A stretch of DNA of 64,000 bases, from NCBI GenBank assembly GCA_903875225.1, contig CAIQVJ010000035.1, positions 1-64,000 of the forward strand, in the 5' to 3' direction. The notes below the pieces were generated by a model. That model did no database searches and was not told the DNA's origin. It worked only from the letters and a program-made list of their open reading frames with translations. This document shows positions 12,504 through 22,700 of this stretch, piece by piece. The translations under genes and the position numbers were made by a program. How positions within the stretch are numbered: position 1 is the stretch's first letter; each line of letters opens with the position of its first letter. This DNA is from an uncultured Pseudomonadota bacterium. Its GTDB lineage: Bacteria > Myxococcota_A > UBA796 > SXON01.

Positions 12504-12584
12504 CGGCCGGCCCACGGCGGCGGCAGACCGGGCCGCGGGGGGCGAGAGGCCGCCATCCGAGCCGGACCGCCGCCTGGGCTCGAA

Positions 12585-13406
12585 CTACCCGCCTTGAACG
12601 GTCAACACCCGCTGGGCGCTGCGCCAGGCGAGCATCCCCGCCATCCAGAGCAGCGCGGCCCAGGCGGCCTGCTCACCGAGGAGCCCGGCGAGCGGCATGT
12701 CGCGCTCCAGGAAGATGCAGGTGGGGGTGTGCGCCATCGAGTGGAACGGGAGCGCGAACACGACGGTCCTGAGCACCCCGGAGTAGAGATCCAGCGGGAT
12801 CAGCGCCCCCGAGAAGATGCTCACCAGCGTGCCCTTCACGTGCGTGAGGCCGCTGATGTTCTGCAGGGGGAAGGCCGCGAGCCCCACCAGGAACGAGAGG
12901 CCGAAGTTGATCATGTGCGAGAGCAGCAGCGAGATCCCCCAGTAGACCCAGGTCTGGGGATGGGATGGAAGCTTCACGCCAAACGCGAAGAACCCCATCA
13001 CAAACATCGGGAATGTCTGGAGGATCAGGGTCGCGCTGGCTCGCCCGACATCCCGGGCATAGCACTGGAGCTGCAGGGACATGGGCCGAAGGAGGTCGGC
13101 GGTGATCTGCCCCTCCTTGAACCTGCGCCCGATGTCCTCGTTCACCTTGCTCGCGAAGAAGCTCACCGCGACCCAGGCCATCACCACGTAGCTCAGGAGC
13201 TCGTCGCTCGGAACGCCCGCGATCCCGGGCCGGTCCTTCGTCGCGGCGCTCCACAACAGCCCGTTCAGCGAGGCCATCAGGCTCGCGGAGAACAGCGTGA
13301 CCAGCGCCTCGGCGCGGTAGGCGAAGACACCGCGCGCGCCGATCCGGAAGCTCGCCCACAGCGGTCGGACCCAGCGCCGCAGGTGCCACGCGAGCTGGGG
13401 GATCAC
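12585..13406 (-). CDS. ABC-2 type transporter permease
   Basis: 273 residues when read from GTG 13406, which overlaps the stop of the ATPase gene (GTGA). An upstream in-frame start at 13439 is less likely. It is an integral membrane protein with about six helices of the ABC-2 (DUF990/COG4587-like) type: a cytoplasmic N-terminus, then helices near LVTLFSASLMASLNGLLW, LLSYVVMAWVAVSFFA, LILQTFPMFVMGFFAFGV and MINFGLSFLVGLAAFP. It forms an export complex with the adjacent ATPase. The substrate is unknown; relatives are often multidrug or viologen exporters. It is convergent with trmD. Confidence 0.87.
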   Translation of the reverse strand: MIPQLAWHLRRWVRPLWASFRIGARGVFAYRAEALVTLFSASLMASLNGLLWSAATKDRPGIAGVPSDELLSYVVMAWVAVSFFASKVNEDIGRRFKEGQITADLLRPMSLQLQCYARDVGRASATLILQTFPMFVMGFFAFGVKLPSHPQTWVYWGISLLLSHMINFGLSFLVGLAAFPLQNISGLTHVKGTLVSIFSGALIPLDLYSGVLRTVVFALPFHSMAHTPTCIFLERDMPLAGLLGEQAAWAALLWMAGMLAWRSAQRVLTVQGG

Positions 13407-14359
13407 GCGCCCGGCCCCTCGTAGAACTTCGCGATCCACTCCTCGGGGCTCGGGTCGTCCACGCGGAGATCCTCCACGTCGAACTGCGCGAGCACGGCCC
13501 GGACGGGCTCAGCGGCGTCGCCGCTGAAGGGCAGGTGGAACCCGTCGGAATCGGGGATCGCGCCGGGGGGCGCTGCTGCGGGCGTACGCAGGCGCACCCG
13601 GAGCACGCGCTGTCCACCGAGCGTGCCGAGCAGGCTCGCCATCGACCCGTCGTGCAGCAGTCGGCCCTGCGCGAGCACCATCACGCGGGGGCAGAGCGCG
13701 GTGACGTCGCCGAGATCGTGGGTGGTGAGGAGGAGGGTGGTCTCGCCCTCGTTGCGGAGCTCGGTCAAGAAGGCGCGCAGGCGCAGCTTCACGGCCACGT
13801 CGAGCCCGATCGTGGGCTCGTCGAGGATCAGGATGGACGGCTTGTGGATCAGCGCGGCGGCAAGCTCGCAGCGCATGCGTTCGCCGAGCGAGAGCGCGCG
13901 CACCGGCGTGCGGAGCAGCGGCCCGATGCCGAGCACGGCGTCGAAGCGCTCGATCCGGCTGCGGTAGTCGGCCGGGGAGACCCCGAACATCGCGGCCAGC
14001 AGGTCGTAGCCCTCGATCACCGCGAGATCCCACCAGAGCTGCGAGCGCTGCCCGAACACCACGCCGATGTTGCGCACGTGCCGCTGGCGGTCCTTCCACG
14101 GGTCGAGCCCCGCCACCGTGAGCGTGCCGGCGTTGGGCCGGAGGATGCCTGTCAGCATCTTGATCGTGGTGGATTTCCCCGCCCCGTTCGGGCCGAGCAG
14201 CGCGACCGCCTCTCCCTGCGCGATGTCGAACGAGACGTCGGTCACGGCGTCTCGCTCCTCCGAGCGCGTGCGGACCAGATCGGTCAACGCGCCGAGGAAT
14301 CCGCGGGAAGGGGTCTCGCGCTTGAAGCGGCGAACGAGATGGCGGGCTTCGATCAGCAC
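13403..14359 (-). CDS. ABC transporter ATP-binding protein
   Basis: 318 residues from GTG 14359 (MLIEARHLVRRFKRE). Walker A is GPNGAGKST. Walker B and the catalytic glutamate lie in SILILDEPTIGLDV. The ABC signature is LSLGERMRCELAAAL, a variant of LSGGQ, as in the COG4586 group, which also carries the N-terminal insert seen here (TPSRGFLGALTDLVRTR). The H-loop sits in LTTHDLGDV. A C-terminal extension of about 80 residues follows the nucleotide-binding domain. It energises the permease encoded immediately downstream and translationally coupled to it. The longer upstream reading frame contains no better start. Confidence 0.9.
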   Translation of the reverse strand: MLIEARHLVRRFKRETPSRGFLGALTDLVRTRSEERDAVTDVSFDIAQGEAVALLGPNGAGKSTTIKMLTGILRPNAGTLTVAGLDPWKDRQRHVRNIGVVFGQRSQLWWDLAVIEGYDLLAAMFGVSPADYRSRIERFDAVLGIGPLLRTPVRALSLGERMRCELAAALIHKPSILILDEPTIGLDVAVKLRLRAFLTELRNEGETTLLLTTHDLGDVTALCPRVMVLAQGRLLHDGSMASLLGTLGGQRVLRVRLRTPAAAPPGAIPDSDGFHLPFSGDAAEPVRAVLAQFDVEDLRVDDPSPEEWIAKFYEGPGA

Positions 14360-14395
14360 GGCGCGGGATAATCCGGCGCTCCCCCGGAGGCCTGA

Positions 14396-15091
14396 TTGGC
14401 GACCTGCTACACCACGTGGACCGTCCTCAAGCACAAGCCGATCGACAAGCTGGCGCCGAACCTCTGGCGGGTGGAGGGCATCATGGAGTCCGGCACGCGC
14501 CGGGTGATGTCGCTCGCCCGGCTCGTGGATGGCCGCATCCTGATGCACAACGCGATCGCGCTCGGCGAGGCCGAGATGGCCGAGATCGACGCGTGGGGCG
14601 AGGTCGCGGGGATCCTCGTGCCCAACGCGTTCCACCGCATGGACTCGCGCATCATGCAGGCCCGCTACCCGAAAGCGAAGGTCTACTGCCCGGCGAACGC
14701 CGCGAAGTCCGTCGCGAAGGCGACTCCCGTGCACGGGACGTACACCGACGCGCCGGGCGACGAGACGGTGCGCGTCCGGCACCTCGCGGGCATCAAGGAG
14801 AGCGAGGGCGTCATGGAGGTGCAGACGAGCGAGGGCCTGGATCTCGTGTTCAACGACATGCTGATGAACGTGCCGAAGCTGGGTTTTCCAATGGAGCTGT
14901 TCATCGGGCCCTCGGGGCGGCCGGCGATCCCGCGGTTTGCGCGCTGGTTCTGGTTGAAGGACAGGGCGGCGCTCAAGGCCGATCTGGAAGCACTGGTGGC
15001 GCGGGACCCGAAGCGCCTGGTGCCCGGGCACGGGAAGGACGTGACGGCTGACGTGGCTGCGGCGCTCGAGCAGGCGATCACGTTGATCTGA
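14396..15091 (+). CDS. DUF4336-like metallo-beta-lactamase-fold protein
   Basis: 231 residues from TTG 14396, preceded by CGGAGG six bases upstream. The sequence follows the DUF4336 pattern: VEGIMESGTRRVMSLARL near the start, ILVPNAFHRMDSRIMQARYPKAKVYCP in the middle (a family hallmark with a single His), and PKRLVPGHGKDVT near the end. The beta-lactamase-like fold is suggested by strand order, but the HxHxDH zinc motif is missing, so normal MBL hydrolysis is unlikely. It is divergent from the ABC exporter, with only 36 bases between starts, and is followed by the Ser/Thr kinase gene. Confidence 0.65.
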   Translation: MATCYTTWTVLKHKPIDKLAPNLWRVEGIMESGTRRVMSLARLVDGRILMHNAIALGEAEMAEIDAWGEVAGILVPNAFHRMDSRIMQARYPKAKVYCPANAAKSVAKATPVHGTYTDAPGDETVRVRHLAGIKESEGVMEVQTSEGLDLVFNDMLMNVPKLGFPMELFIGPSGRPAIPRFARWFWLKDRAALKADLEALVARDPKRLVPGHGKDVTADVAAALEQAITLI

Positions 15092-15105
15092 GCTTAGTAC
15101 GCCGG

Positions 15106-16884
15106 ATGATCTGCGCGAGCTGCGGCGTCCAGACGCCGGTCGATCCCTGCGAAAAGTGCGGCGCTGCCGCGATCCTCGATGGGCGTTACCGCCTGGAGCG
15201 GATCATCGGCCGGGGCACGACGGGCAGCACCTTCGCGGCGGTGCGCCTCGAGGATGGGGCCCGGCTCGCGATCAAGGAGATGCCGCTGCGGCAGGCGGAG
15301 TCGGCGAAGGGCCGGGAGCTGGTGGCGCGGGAGGTACGGGTGCTGCGGCAGCTGCACCACCCGCAGATCCCGCGCTGGATGGACGATTTCGTCGTCGGGA
15401 CGGGCAAGCACGCCTCGCTGTACCTCGGGATCGAGCTCATCGAGGGCGTGGACCTCGCGCACGAGCTCGAGGAGCACCGCTACGACGAGCGCGAGGTGCT
15501 GGACGTGATCATCGGGCTCCTGCCGGTGCTGGTGTACCTGCACAACCTCTCGCCGCCGGTCATCCACCGCGACATCAAGCCGCGCAACGTCATGCGCCGC
15601 TCGGGTGTCGAAGGCAGCGCGGGAGAGCTCGTGCTGCTCGACTTCGGCGCGGTGCGGGACGCCGTCGCAGACGCCGAACTTGGCGGCAGCACCGTCGCCG
15701 GGACCTTCGGCTACATGGCGCCCGAGCAGTTCCGGGGAGATGCCGGCCCCGGCTCGGACATCTACGCGGTCGGGGCGCTCGCCGTGGCGCTCCTCACCCG
15801 TCGCGAGCCCCACACGCTGGCCGACCCGAACGGCATGCTGGTCTGGGCGCAGCATGCGCGGGTCTCTCCGCCCGTCCTGCGGCTGCTGGGCAGGATGCTC
15901 GACCGCGATGCGCGCCGTCGCCCCTCCGACGCCGCAGCGCTGCTCATCGAGGTCCAGCAGCTCCGGGCCAGCCTCGATCTCGCGCCGCCGCCCCCCGAGC
16001 CGGTCCCGCTCCCGGACGCTCCGCGCCCGACGCGCGTTGCCCCCACGTCCGACGTGTTCGCCCCCGCCCAGCCCTTCGAAGCCCCGGTGCCCGTCGCTCC
16101 TGACCGCCCGGTGCCGTACGTCCCGCACGCCCCCATTCCGCTTCCTCGCCTCGTCGTGCCTGCCGTCAGCGCGTTCACCGCCGTCGTGGGCATGGGCCTG
16201 GTGCTGGGTGGCGGCCTGTTGTTCTGGGGGCCTGGCGCGTCCGCGCCGCATGCGTCCACTCCCGATTTCCCCGCGCCCGTGCTGCCCGCCCCGGCCTGCA
16301 CGATCACGCCCCGGCCTCCGCCGTCCGACTTTCCGCCGTCCACCTCGCGGTTCGAGTTCGTCGGCGCGAGCGAGGACGGCTCCCGCGTTGCCCTGGCGCT
16401 GGGCCGGCAGTCCGACCAGCGGGCGGAGCTGATCGTGTACGAGGCGGGCTCCCGCTCCGACACCGAGCGCATCCTCAAGCCGTCGACGGTGCCGTCCGAT
16501 TGGTCGTCCCTGCTGCAGAAGCTGGTCGTCGACAACGCAGACGTGCTCGCCAGGAAGGGGATCCAGGCTGCGCTCCAGCCCGCCCCCGTCGCCTGGTGCC
16601 AGTCCGGCAACGCCGTGCAGATCGGCGACCAGACGTGGAGCTTTCGAACGTTCACCGAGTCCTGCGATCTCGGGTCCGGCGACAACACCAGCTACGAGCT
16701 CTGTCCGCCCGGTGCGAGCGACGTCTCGGCGTGCATCGTGCCCCCGAAGCTCCACCTCGGCTGCTGGAGCGATCCACCCCGGCTCGTCGATGTCTACACC
16801 ATCGGCGATGCGGTCTGGGCGGTGGCGGAGCGAGCGCACGGATCGACGATCCCGAGGTTTGCGGCCGGGGTGATGCGGCGGTGA
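15106..16884 (+). CDS. Membrane Ser/Thr protein kinase with N-terminal zinc ribbon
   Basis: 592 residues from ATG 15106. C3/C6 and C15/C18 form a short zinc ribbon. The kinase domain spans about 27-290, with the Gly loop IGRGTTGSTF (34-43), K57 in AIKE, catalytic HRDIKPRN (154-161) and DFG (179-181), so all catalytic residues are kept. A Pro-rich linker (293-345) leads to a transmembrane helix (348-374) and an exported domain of about 220 residues with five cysteines. The topology is that of a Hanks-type receptor kinase. The external domain begins RFEFVGASEDGSRVALAL, faintly like the DUF2259 secreted family, which is uncertain. A PAS histidine kinase follows on the same strand. Confidence 0.9.
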   Translation: MICASCGVQTPVDPCEKCGAAAILDGRYRLERIIGRGTTGSTFAAVRLEDGARLAIKEMPLRQAESAKGRELVAREVRVLRQLHHPQIPRWMDDFVVGTGKHASLYLGIELIEGVDLAHELEEHRYDEREVLDVIIGLLPVLVYLHNLSPPVIHRDIKPRNVMRRSGVEGSAGELVLLDFGAVRDAVADAELGGSTVAGTFGYMAPEQFRGDAGPGSDIYAVGALAVALLTRREPHTLADPNGMLVWAQHARVSPPVLRLLGRMLDRDARRRPSDAAALLIEVQQLRASLDLAPPPPEPVPLPDAPRPTRVAPTSDVFAPAQPFEAPVPVAPDRPVPYVPHAPIPLPRLVVPAVSAFTAVVGMGLVLGGGLLFWGPGASAPHASTPDFPAPVLPAPACTITPRPPPSDFPPSTSRFEFVGASEDGSRVALALGRQSDQRAELIVYEAGSRSDTERILKPSTVPSDWSSLLQKLVVDNADVLARKGIQAALQPAPVAWCQSGNAVQIGDQTWSFRTFTESCDLGSGDNTSYELCPPGASDVSACIVPPKLHLGCWSDPPRLVDVYTIGDAVWAVAERAHGSTIPRFAAGVMRR

Positions 16885-17031
16885 CCGGGGAGGGCCGTCT
16901 GGCGGATGGATGCGGGGGCTGGTGGGCATAGGCTGTCCACGTATGTCCACGCCCGGGTCGTCCACGCTTCTCTCCCTGTCCCCTGCGGGAGCCGTGACCC
17001 TGGGCGCGGGCCCGCCGCCCGGAGGGGGCGG

Positions 17032-19665
17032 ATGAATCCTGCCCACCGCGACCAGATGTTCGAGCTGATGTCGCAGGGAGTCTGGCAGACGGATGCGTCG
17101 GGGAGGACGATCTTCGCAAATCGCCGCATGTCGGAGATGGTGGGCTGGCCGCACGAGGAGTTCCTGCAACAGCCTGCGCCCTCCTTCGTCGGCGAGGAGG
17201 ATCGGGGGTGGATCGGCGCCCGGATCGCGGCGCGCCGCCGCAGGGAGCGGGACAACTACGAGTGTCGGCTCGCGTGCAGGGACGGCTCGTGGCTGGACGT
17301 GATGGTGGAGGCGGTCCCGCTCTTCCGCGACGACGGGCAAACGGACGGCGCCATCGCGCTCGTGACGGACATCACCGAGCGTCGGTGGACCGCGGATGCG
17401 CTGCGGTTCGTCACGCTCGCGCGAGACCTCCAGATCGGCGTGATGACCCAGGGGCCGGACGCAGGGATCCTGCACTGCAACCCGAAGGCGCTGGAGCTGC
17501 TGGGCCTCACCGAGGACCAGCTTCGGGGTCGCACCTCCTTCGACCCGGCGTGGAACGTCATCCACGAGGACGGCACCCCGTTCCCCGGGCCGACCCATCC
17601 GGTGCCGACGGCCATCGCCACCCGCCGAGCGGTGCGAGGTGTGGTGATGGGCGTGTTTCGCCCGACCACCCAGGACCGGGTGTGGCTCCTGGTGGATGCG
17701 ATCCCTGAGCTGGACCCGGACGGGACCTTGCGGCAGGTGGTCTGCACCTTCACGGACATCACCGCGCGCAAGGAGGCCGAGGACGCGCTCGCGGCCACGG
17801 CGGAGCGCTTCCGCTTGAGCATGGAGGCGACCAACGACGGGCTGTGGGACTGGGACCTTCGGACGGACGAGTGCAATTTGAGCCCCGGCTACTACCGCAT
17901 GCTGGGCTACGAACCCGGCGGCCTGGCCGCGAGCGGCGCGACGTGGAGCGCCCTGATTCATCCCGACGACCGGGAGCACGCGATGCAGGCGAACAACGCA
18001 TGCATCGAGGGGCGCTGCGACGCTTTTGCGGTCGAGTACCGCATGCAGGCAAGGAACGGCGAGTGGCTTTGGATCCTGGGGCGAGGCAAGTGCGTCGCCC
18101 GGGATGGGCAGGGGCGCGCCCTCCGGTTGGTCGGCACGCACGTGGACGTCACGGCTCGCAGGCAGGCCGAGGAGGCGCTGCGCAGGAGCGAGGCGTTGTT
18201 GAAGGCCCTCACCGACACCGCCCCGGACGCGCTCTTCATGAAGGACCGCGAGGGCCGGTGTCTCTTCGCCAATCCGGCAACGCTGAAGTTGCTGCGGAAA
18301 TCGCCGGACCAGGTGCTCGGCAGGACCACTCATGAGGTCCATGAGGACTCCGGCGTGGCGAATGCGCTGTCCCAGAACGAGCGGCACATCATGGAGTCCG
18401 GCGTGTCGCGGGAGATCGAGGAGGTCATCCGGACCGCCGACGGCGAGCGCATCCTCCAGACAGCCAAGGCGCCGCTGCGGGATGACGATGGCCGCGTGAT
18501 CGGCATCGTCGGCTGCGCACGTGACGTCACGGAGCGCCGGAGGGCGGAGGACGCATTGCGGGCAAGCGCATCCGCGCTCCAGCACAGCGAGGCCCAGACG
18601 CAGGTGGCCCTGAAGATCGGCCACGCCGGGTCCTGGAACTACAATGTCGAGACCGGGCAGATCTGGGGCTCGGCCGAGGGGCTCCGCATGTTCGGGTATC
18701 CTCCCGTGGCGAGGTACTGGCCCATCGAAGACATCGAAGCCTGCATCCCCGAACGCGAGCGCGTCCACCAGGCCCTCATGGCGCTGCTCAGCGAGGGCCA
18801 CCCCTACGACCTCGAGTACACCATCCACCCCGCCGATGGATCTCCCGCCAGGGAGATTCATTCGGTGGCCACGGTGACGAGAGATGTCGATGGAGAACCG
18901 GTTGAAGTCGTGGGTTTCGTGCAGGACATCACGGTGCGGAAGCAGGCCGAGCGGGACCTGCGACGCCTCGCGGCCGAGCTGACAGAAGCCAACCGCCTGA
19001 AGGACATCTTCACAGACGTCCTGCGGCACGACATCATCAACCCGGCGGGAGCGATCCAGACCGCGACGGACGTGCTCCTGAGGAGGGAGTTGGACGCCAT
19101 GACGACCGAGGGGCTGCGACACATCCGGCGGGCGGCCGCAAACCTCATCGAGATGACCGTTCTCGCATCCCAGCTTGCGGCCATCGCCCCCGGCGATGCG
19201 CTGACCTTCTTCACTGGCGATCCCGTTCAGGCGATGCGCTCCGTGGTCATGGATTTCGAGCACAAGCTCGCAGAGAAGCACATCACGCTGTCCGACCATT
19301 CCGGCGCCGGGTTCTCGGCGAACTTCCATCCGATCATGAAAGAGGTGTTCGCCAACCTCATCTCGAACGCCATCAAGTACAGCCCCAGCGGAACGCGGAT
19401 CGACGTTCGCGTGGAAGACCGGGGCGACCTCTGGGTCTTCTCCGTGAAGGACCAGGGCGTCGGCGTACCTGACCAGCACAAGCAGATCATCTTCCACCGC
19501 TTCGAGCGGCTGGCGCGAGGAGGTGTGAGGGGCACCGGGCTCGGGCTGGCGATCACGGAGCAGATCGTGCGGCTGCACCGGGGGCATGCCTGGGTGGAGG
19601 ACAATCCATCCGGTGGGAGCATATTCTTCGTGAGCGTGCCGAAGCCGCCCGGCGCTGGCGGGTGA
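17032..19665 (+). CDS. Multi-PAS sensor histidine kinase
   Basis: 877 residues starting at ATG 17032, which has a GGAGG 7 bases upstream; an earlier in-frame start at 16906 is poorly supported. About five PAS/PAC modules lie in tandem: 7-120, 130-245, 258-385, 390-505 and 520-640. Several end in the PAC-type tail (VTDITERR, FTDITARKEAEDAL, HVDVTARRQAEEAL, ARDVTERRRAEDAL, VQDITVRKQAERDL). The dimerisation/phosphorylation helix carries H666 in VLRHDIINPAG. The HATPase domain (about 740-870) has N-box NLISNAIKYS, G1 KDQGVGVP and G2 GTGLGLAI. There is no transmembrane helix, so it is a cytoplasmic sensor, and no receiver or adjacent response regulator, making it an orphan kinase beside a Ser/Thr kinase. 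Confidence 0.92.
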   Translation: MNPAHRDQMFELMSQGVWQTDASGRTIFANRRMSEMVGWPHEEFLQQPAPSFVGEEDRGWIGARIAARRRRERDNYECRLACRDGSWLDVMVEAVPLFRDDGQTDGAIALVTDITERRWTADALRFVTLARDLQIGVMTQGPDAGILHCNPKALELLGLTEDQLRGRTSFDPAWNVIHEDGTPFPGPTHPVPTAIATRRAVRGVVMGVFRPTTQDRVWLLVDAIPELDPDGTLRQVVCTFTDITARKEAEDALAATAERFRLSMEATNDGLWDWDLRTDECNLSPGYYRMLGYEPGGLAASGATWSALIHPDDREHAMQANNACIEGRCDAFAVEYRMQARNGEWLWILGRGKCVARDGQGRALRLVGTHVDVTARRQAEEALRRSEALLKALTDTAPDALFMKDREGRCLFANPATLKLLRKSPDQVLGRTTHEVHEDSGVANALSQNERHIMESGVSREIEEVIRTADGERILQTAKAPLRDDDGRVIGIVGCARDVTERRRAEDALRASASALQHSEAQTQVALKIGHAGSWNYNVETGQIWGSAEGLRMFGYPPVARYWPIEDIEACIPERERVHQALMALLSEGHPYDLEYTIHPADGSPAREIHSVATVTRDVDGEPVEVVGFVQDITVRKQAERDLRRLAAELTEANRLKDIFTDVLRHDIINPAGAIQTATDVLLRRELDAMTTEGLRHIRRAAANLIEMTVLASQLAAIAPGDALTFFTGDPVQAMRSVVMDFEHKLAEKHITLSDHSGAGFSANFHPIMKEVFANLISNAIKYSPSGTRIDVRVEDRGDLWVFSVKDQGVGVPDQHKQIIFHRFERLARGGVRGTGLGLAITEQIVRLHRGHAWVEDNPSGGSIFFVSVPKPPGAGG

Positions 19666-19732
19666 GGCTGGCCGGCGTCACGGTCATGGGGCTGCGCCCT
19701 CGTGGTATGCTCTGCCATTCCCTCGGGGCAAC

Positions 19733-22700
19733 ATGCTTCACGCCGTCCTCGGCATCCTCTCCTGCGCGGTTCCGGTCGCGCCCGAGGGGTTGAGCGCGCG
19801 GGACGCAGACGGGGAGCCGCTCGATGCGCATTCCGGGGTCGCGGAAGGCGATTTTCAGGTGGGCATGCGGGACGAAGGCGTGCGCTCCCCGGTCCCGGTG
19901 GACCTCCTGTACACGACGGCGAGCGCGACGTTGGAGGGGGAGGCGGCCTCGAACGCTTTCGGGTACTCGGTGTCGGACGCGGGAGACGTGAACGGCGATG
20001 GGTACGACGACGTGATCGTGGGGGCCAATGGCACGTTCGACGGCCATGTGCAGACCGGCCGCGCCTACGTGTACCTCGGATCAGCCAGCGGGTTCTCCAC
20101 AGCAGCGGACACCACGCTCCCCGCATTGGACAGTTGGTGCAGGTTTGGTGGGTCGGTGTCCGGCGCCGGGGACGTGAACGGGGATGGCTACGACGATGTG
20201 ATCGTCGGCGCCAGGGGGTACAGCTCGAATGCCGGCCGGGTGTACGTGTACCTCGGGTCGGCGAGCGGCGTGTCCAATGCGCCCGCTACCACGCTCACGG
20301 GCGAGGACGCCCACGACTATTTCGGGGGCTCCGTGTCTGCGGCCGGGGACTTGAACGGGGACGGCTACGATGACGTGATCGTCGGCGCGGACCGGCACGG
20401 CGGCAGTACCGGGCGGGCGTACGTGTACCTCGGGTCGACCGATGGGACGCTGGAGACGGTGGACAGGGTGCTCGACGGGGAGAGCAGCGCCGACCACTTC
20501 GGGGCGTCGGTCTCGGCGGCCGGGGATGTGAACGACGATGGGTACGCCGATGTCATCGTGGGTGCGTACGGATACGACGCCTCTGTCGGCCGGGCATACG
20601 TGTACCTGGGATCGCCAGACGGCACGGCAGCCGCTGCCGTGGCCACCCTGGACGGGGAGACCGGGTCCATGGACTTCGGGGCGGCTGTCTCTGACGCCGG
20701 GGATGTGGACGGCGATGGCTACGACGACGTGATCATCGGGGCCTGGGGTGCGGGGATCTACCCTGGGCGCGCGTACATCTACTCCGGCTCCTCCGGTGGC
20801 ATCTCGAGCGGGCCCGACGCCACCCTCGAGGGGGACGGGGCCACGTTCGGCTTCTCGGTGTCCGGCGCGGGCGACCTGGACGGCGACGGCTACGCCGACG
20901 TGGCGGTGGGCGCGTACGTCACTGGAGCGGCCTACGTCTATTCGGGGTCTTCGGCTGGTGTGTCGGGCATGGTGACCACCAGTCTGGTCGGCGTGGGTTC
21001 GGACGATTTCGGATTTTCGGTCTCCGGCGCCGGGGACGTCGACGGGGACGGCTTCCACGACCTGATCGTCGGAGCCTACGCCTCCAGCTCGGTCGCGGGT
21101 CGTGCCTACCTGTACCAGGGCACCGCCGACTCCGACTCCGATGGCTACGCCTCCCCTGTCGATTGCGACGACACCAACCCTGCGGTGCACCCCGAGGCCG
21201 ACGAACTCTGCAACGGCGTCGACGACAACTGTGACGGCCTCGTGGACGAGGATGCCGTGGACATGTTCACGTTCTACGTGGATGCGGACGGCGATGGGTC
21301 TGGGGATCCCGACAGCGCGTCGATCCTTGCCTGTCCTGTCGATGGGGGCATGGCGCCGGAGGGGTACACCTGGGACAACCTGGACTGCGATGACGCGAAC
21401 GTCGCGGTGGGCCCAGGCACGTCCGAGATGTGTGACGGCATCGACAACGACTGCAACGGCCTCATCGACGAGACCGGCCTGATCCTGACGCGGTACTACC
21501 AGGACACCGATGGCGACGGCTATGGGACGTGGGCCGCCGTGGTGTACGCATGCGATGCGCCCCTGGGCTACGCGGCCACCTTCACCGACTGCGACGACGG
21601 CGATGCGACGATCAACCCTGGCGCCCCGGAGATCTGCGACGGCCTCGACGACGACTGCGATGGGCTCACGGACGACTCCTCCTCCGTCGACCAACCCACC
21701 TGGTACCTCGACGAGGACGGCGATGGCTACGCCGGGTCCACGCCCACGGTCGCCTGCACCGAGCCCGCTGGTGCCCTCGCCGACTCCACCGATTGCGACG
21801 ACGCCAACTCCGCCGTGAACCCCGGGGCCGCCGAGATCTGCGACCCCTTGGACGTCGACGAGGACTGCGATGGGCTGTCCGACGACTCCGACCCCTCGGC
21901 GACGGGGCAATCCCCCTTCCACCAGGATGCGGACGGCGACGGGTACGGCGGCGACAGCCTCGGCCTGTTCTGCGATCCGCTCGCCGGATACGTGTCCGAC
22001 GTGGCCGACTGCGACGACGGGGACGGGGCCATCCACCCCGGCGCGGCCGAGATTTCCGGCGATGGCGTCGACCAGGACTGCGATGGCTCGGAGACCTGCT
22101 ACGTCGACTCGGACGGAGATGGGTACCGACCCGATGGGGCCGCCACCTTCGTCTCGCTGGATGGCGACTGTGGCGACCCCGGTGAGGCGCTCGCCAGCGC
22201 CCTGACTGGCGACTGCAGGGACAACGACCCTGCCTTCCACCCCGGCGCGCCAGAGCCCGATTGCAGCGATCCCGCCGACTACAACTGCGACGGCTCCACC
22301 CGCTACGCCAACGTGGACGGAGACGCCTTCGCGGCCTGCCAGGACTGCAACGACGCAGATCCCGCTGTGTTCCCCGGCGCCGTCGAGCGGGGAGGGGATC
22401 TCGTGGACCAGGACTGCGACGGCCTCGAGATCTGCTTTCTCGACGCGGACGGCGACGGGTACCGGCCCGACGCGACGAGCACCGTCGTCGGCCCCGACAT
22501 CGCGTGCGACGGCGCGGGAGAGGCCGTGGCCACAGACGGGACCGGCGACTGCGACGATGCCGATCCCGCGGTCCACCCCGCGGCCGCGGAGGTCCCGGGC
22601 GACGGCGTGGACCAGGACTGTGACGGGGGCGAATGGTGCCTGGTGGACGCAGACGGGGATGGGTACACCGCCGACGACGCCGGCGTCGTCGCCAGTGAGG

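Noticed and set aside
12585-14359. Antibiotic biosynthesis cluster marker (ABC exporter)
   Set aside because: No synthase, tailoring enzyme or regulator around. It is a stand-alone exporter.
15094-19587. 1497-codon antisense reading frame opposite the kinase genes
   Set aside because: High GC removes stop codons from the antisense frame. Composition is Arg/Gly/Pro-rich with no domain, and the plus-strand kinases are certain.
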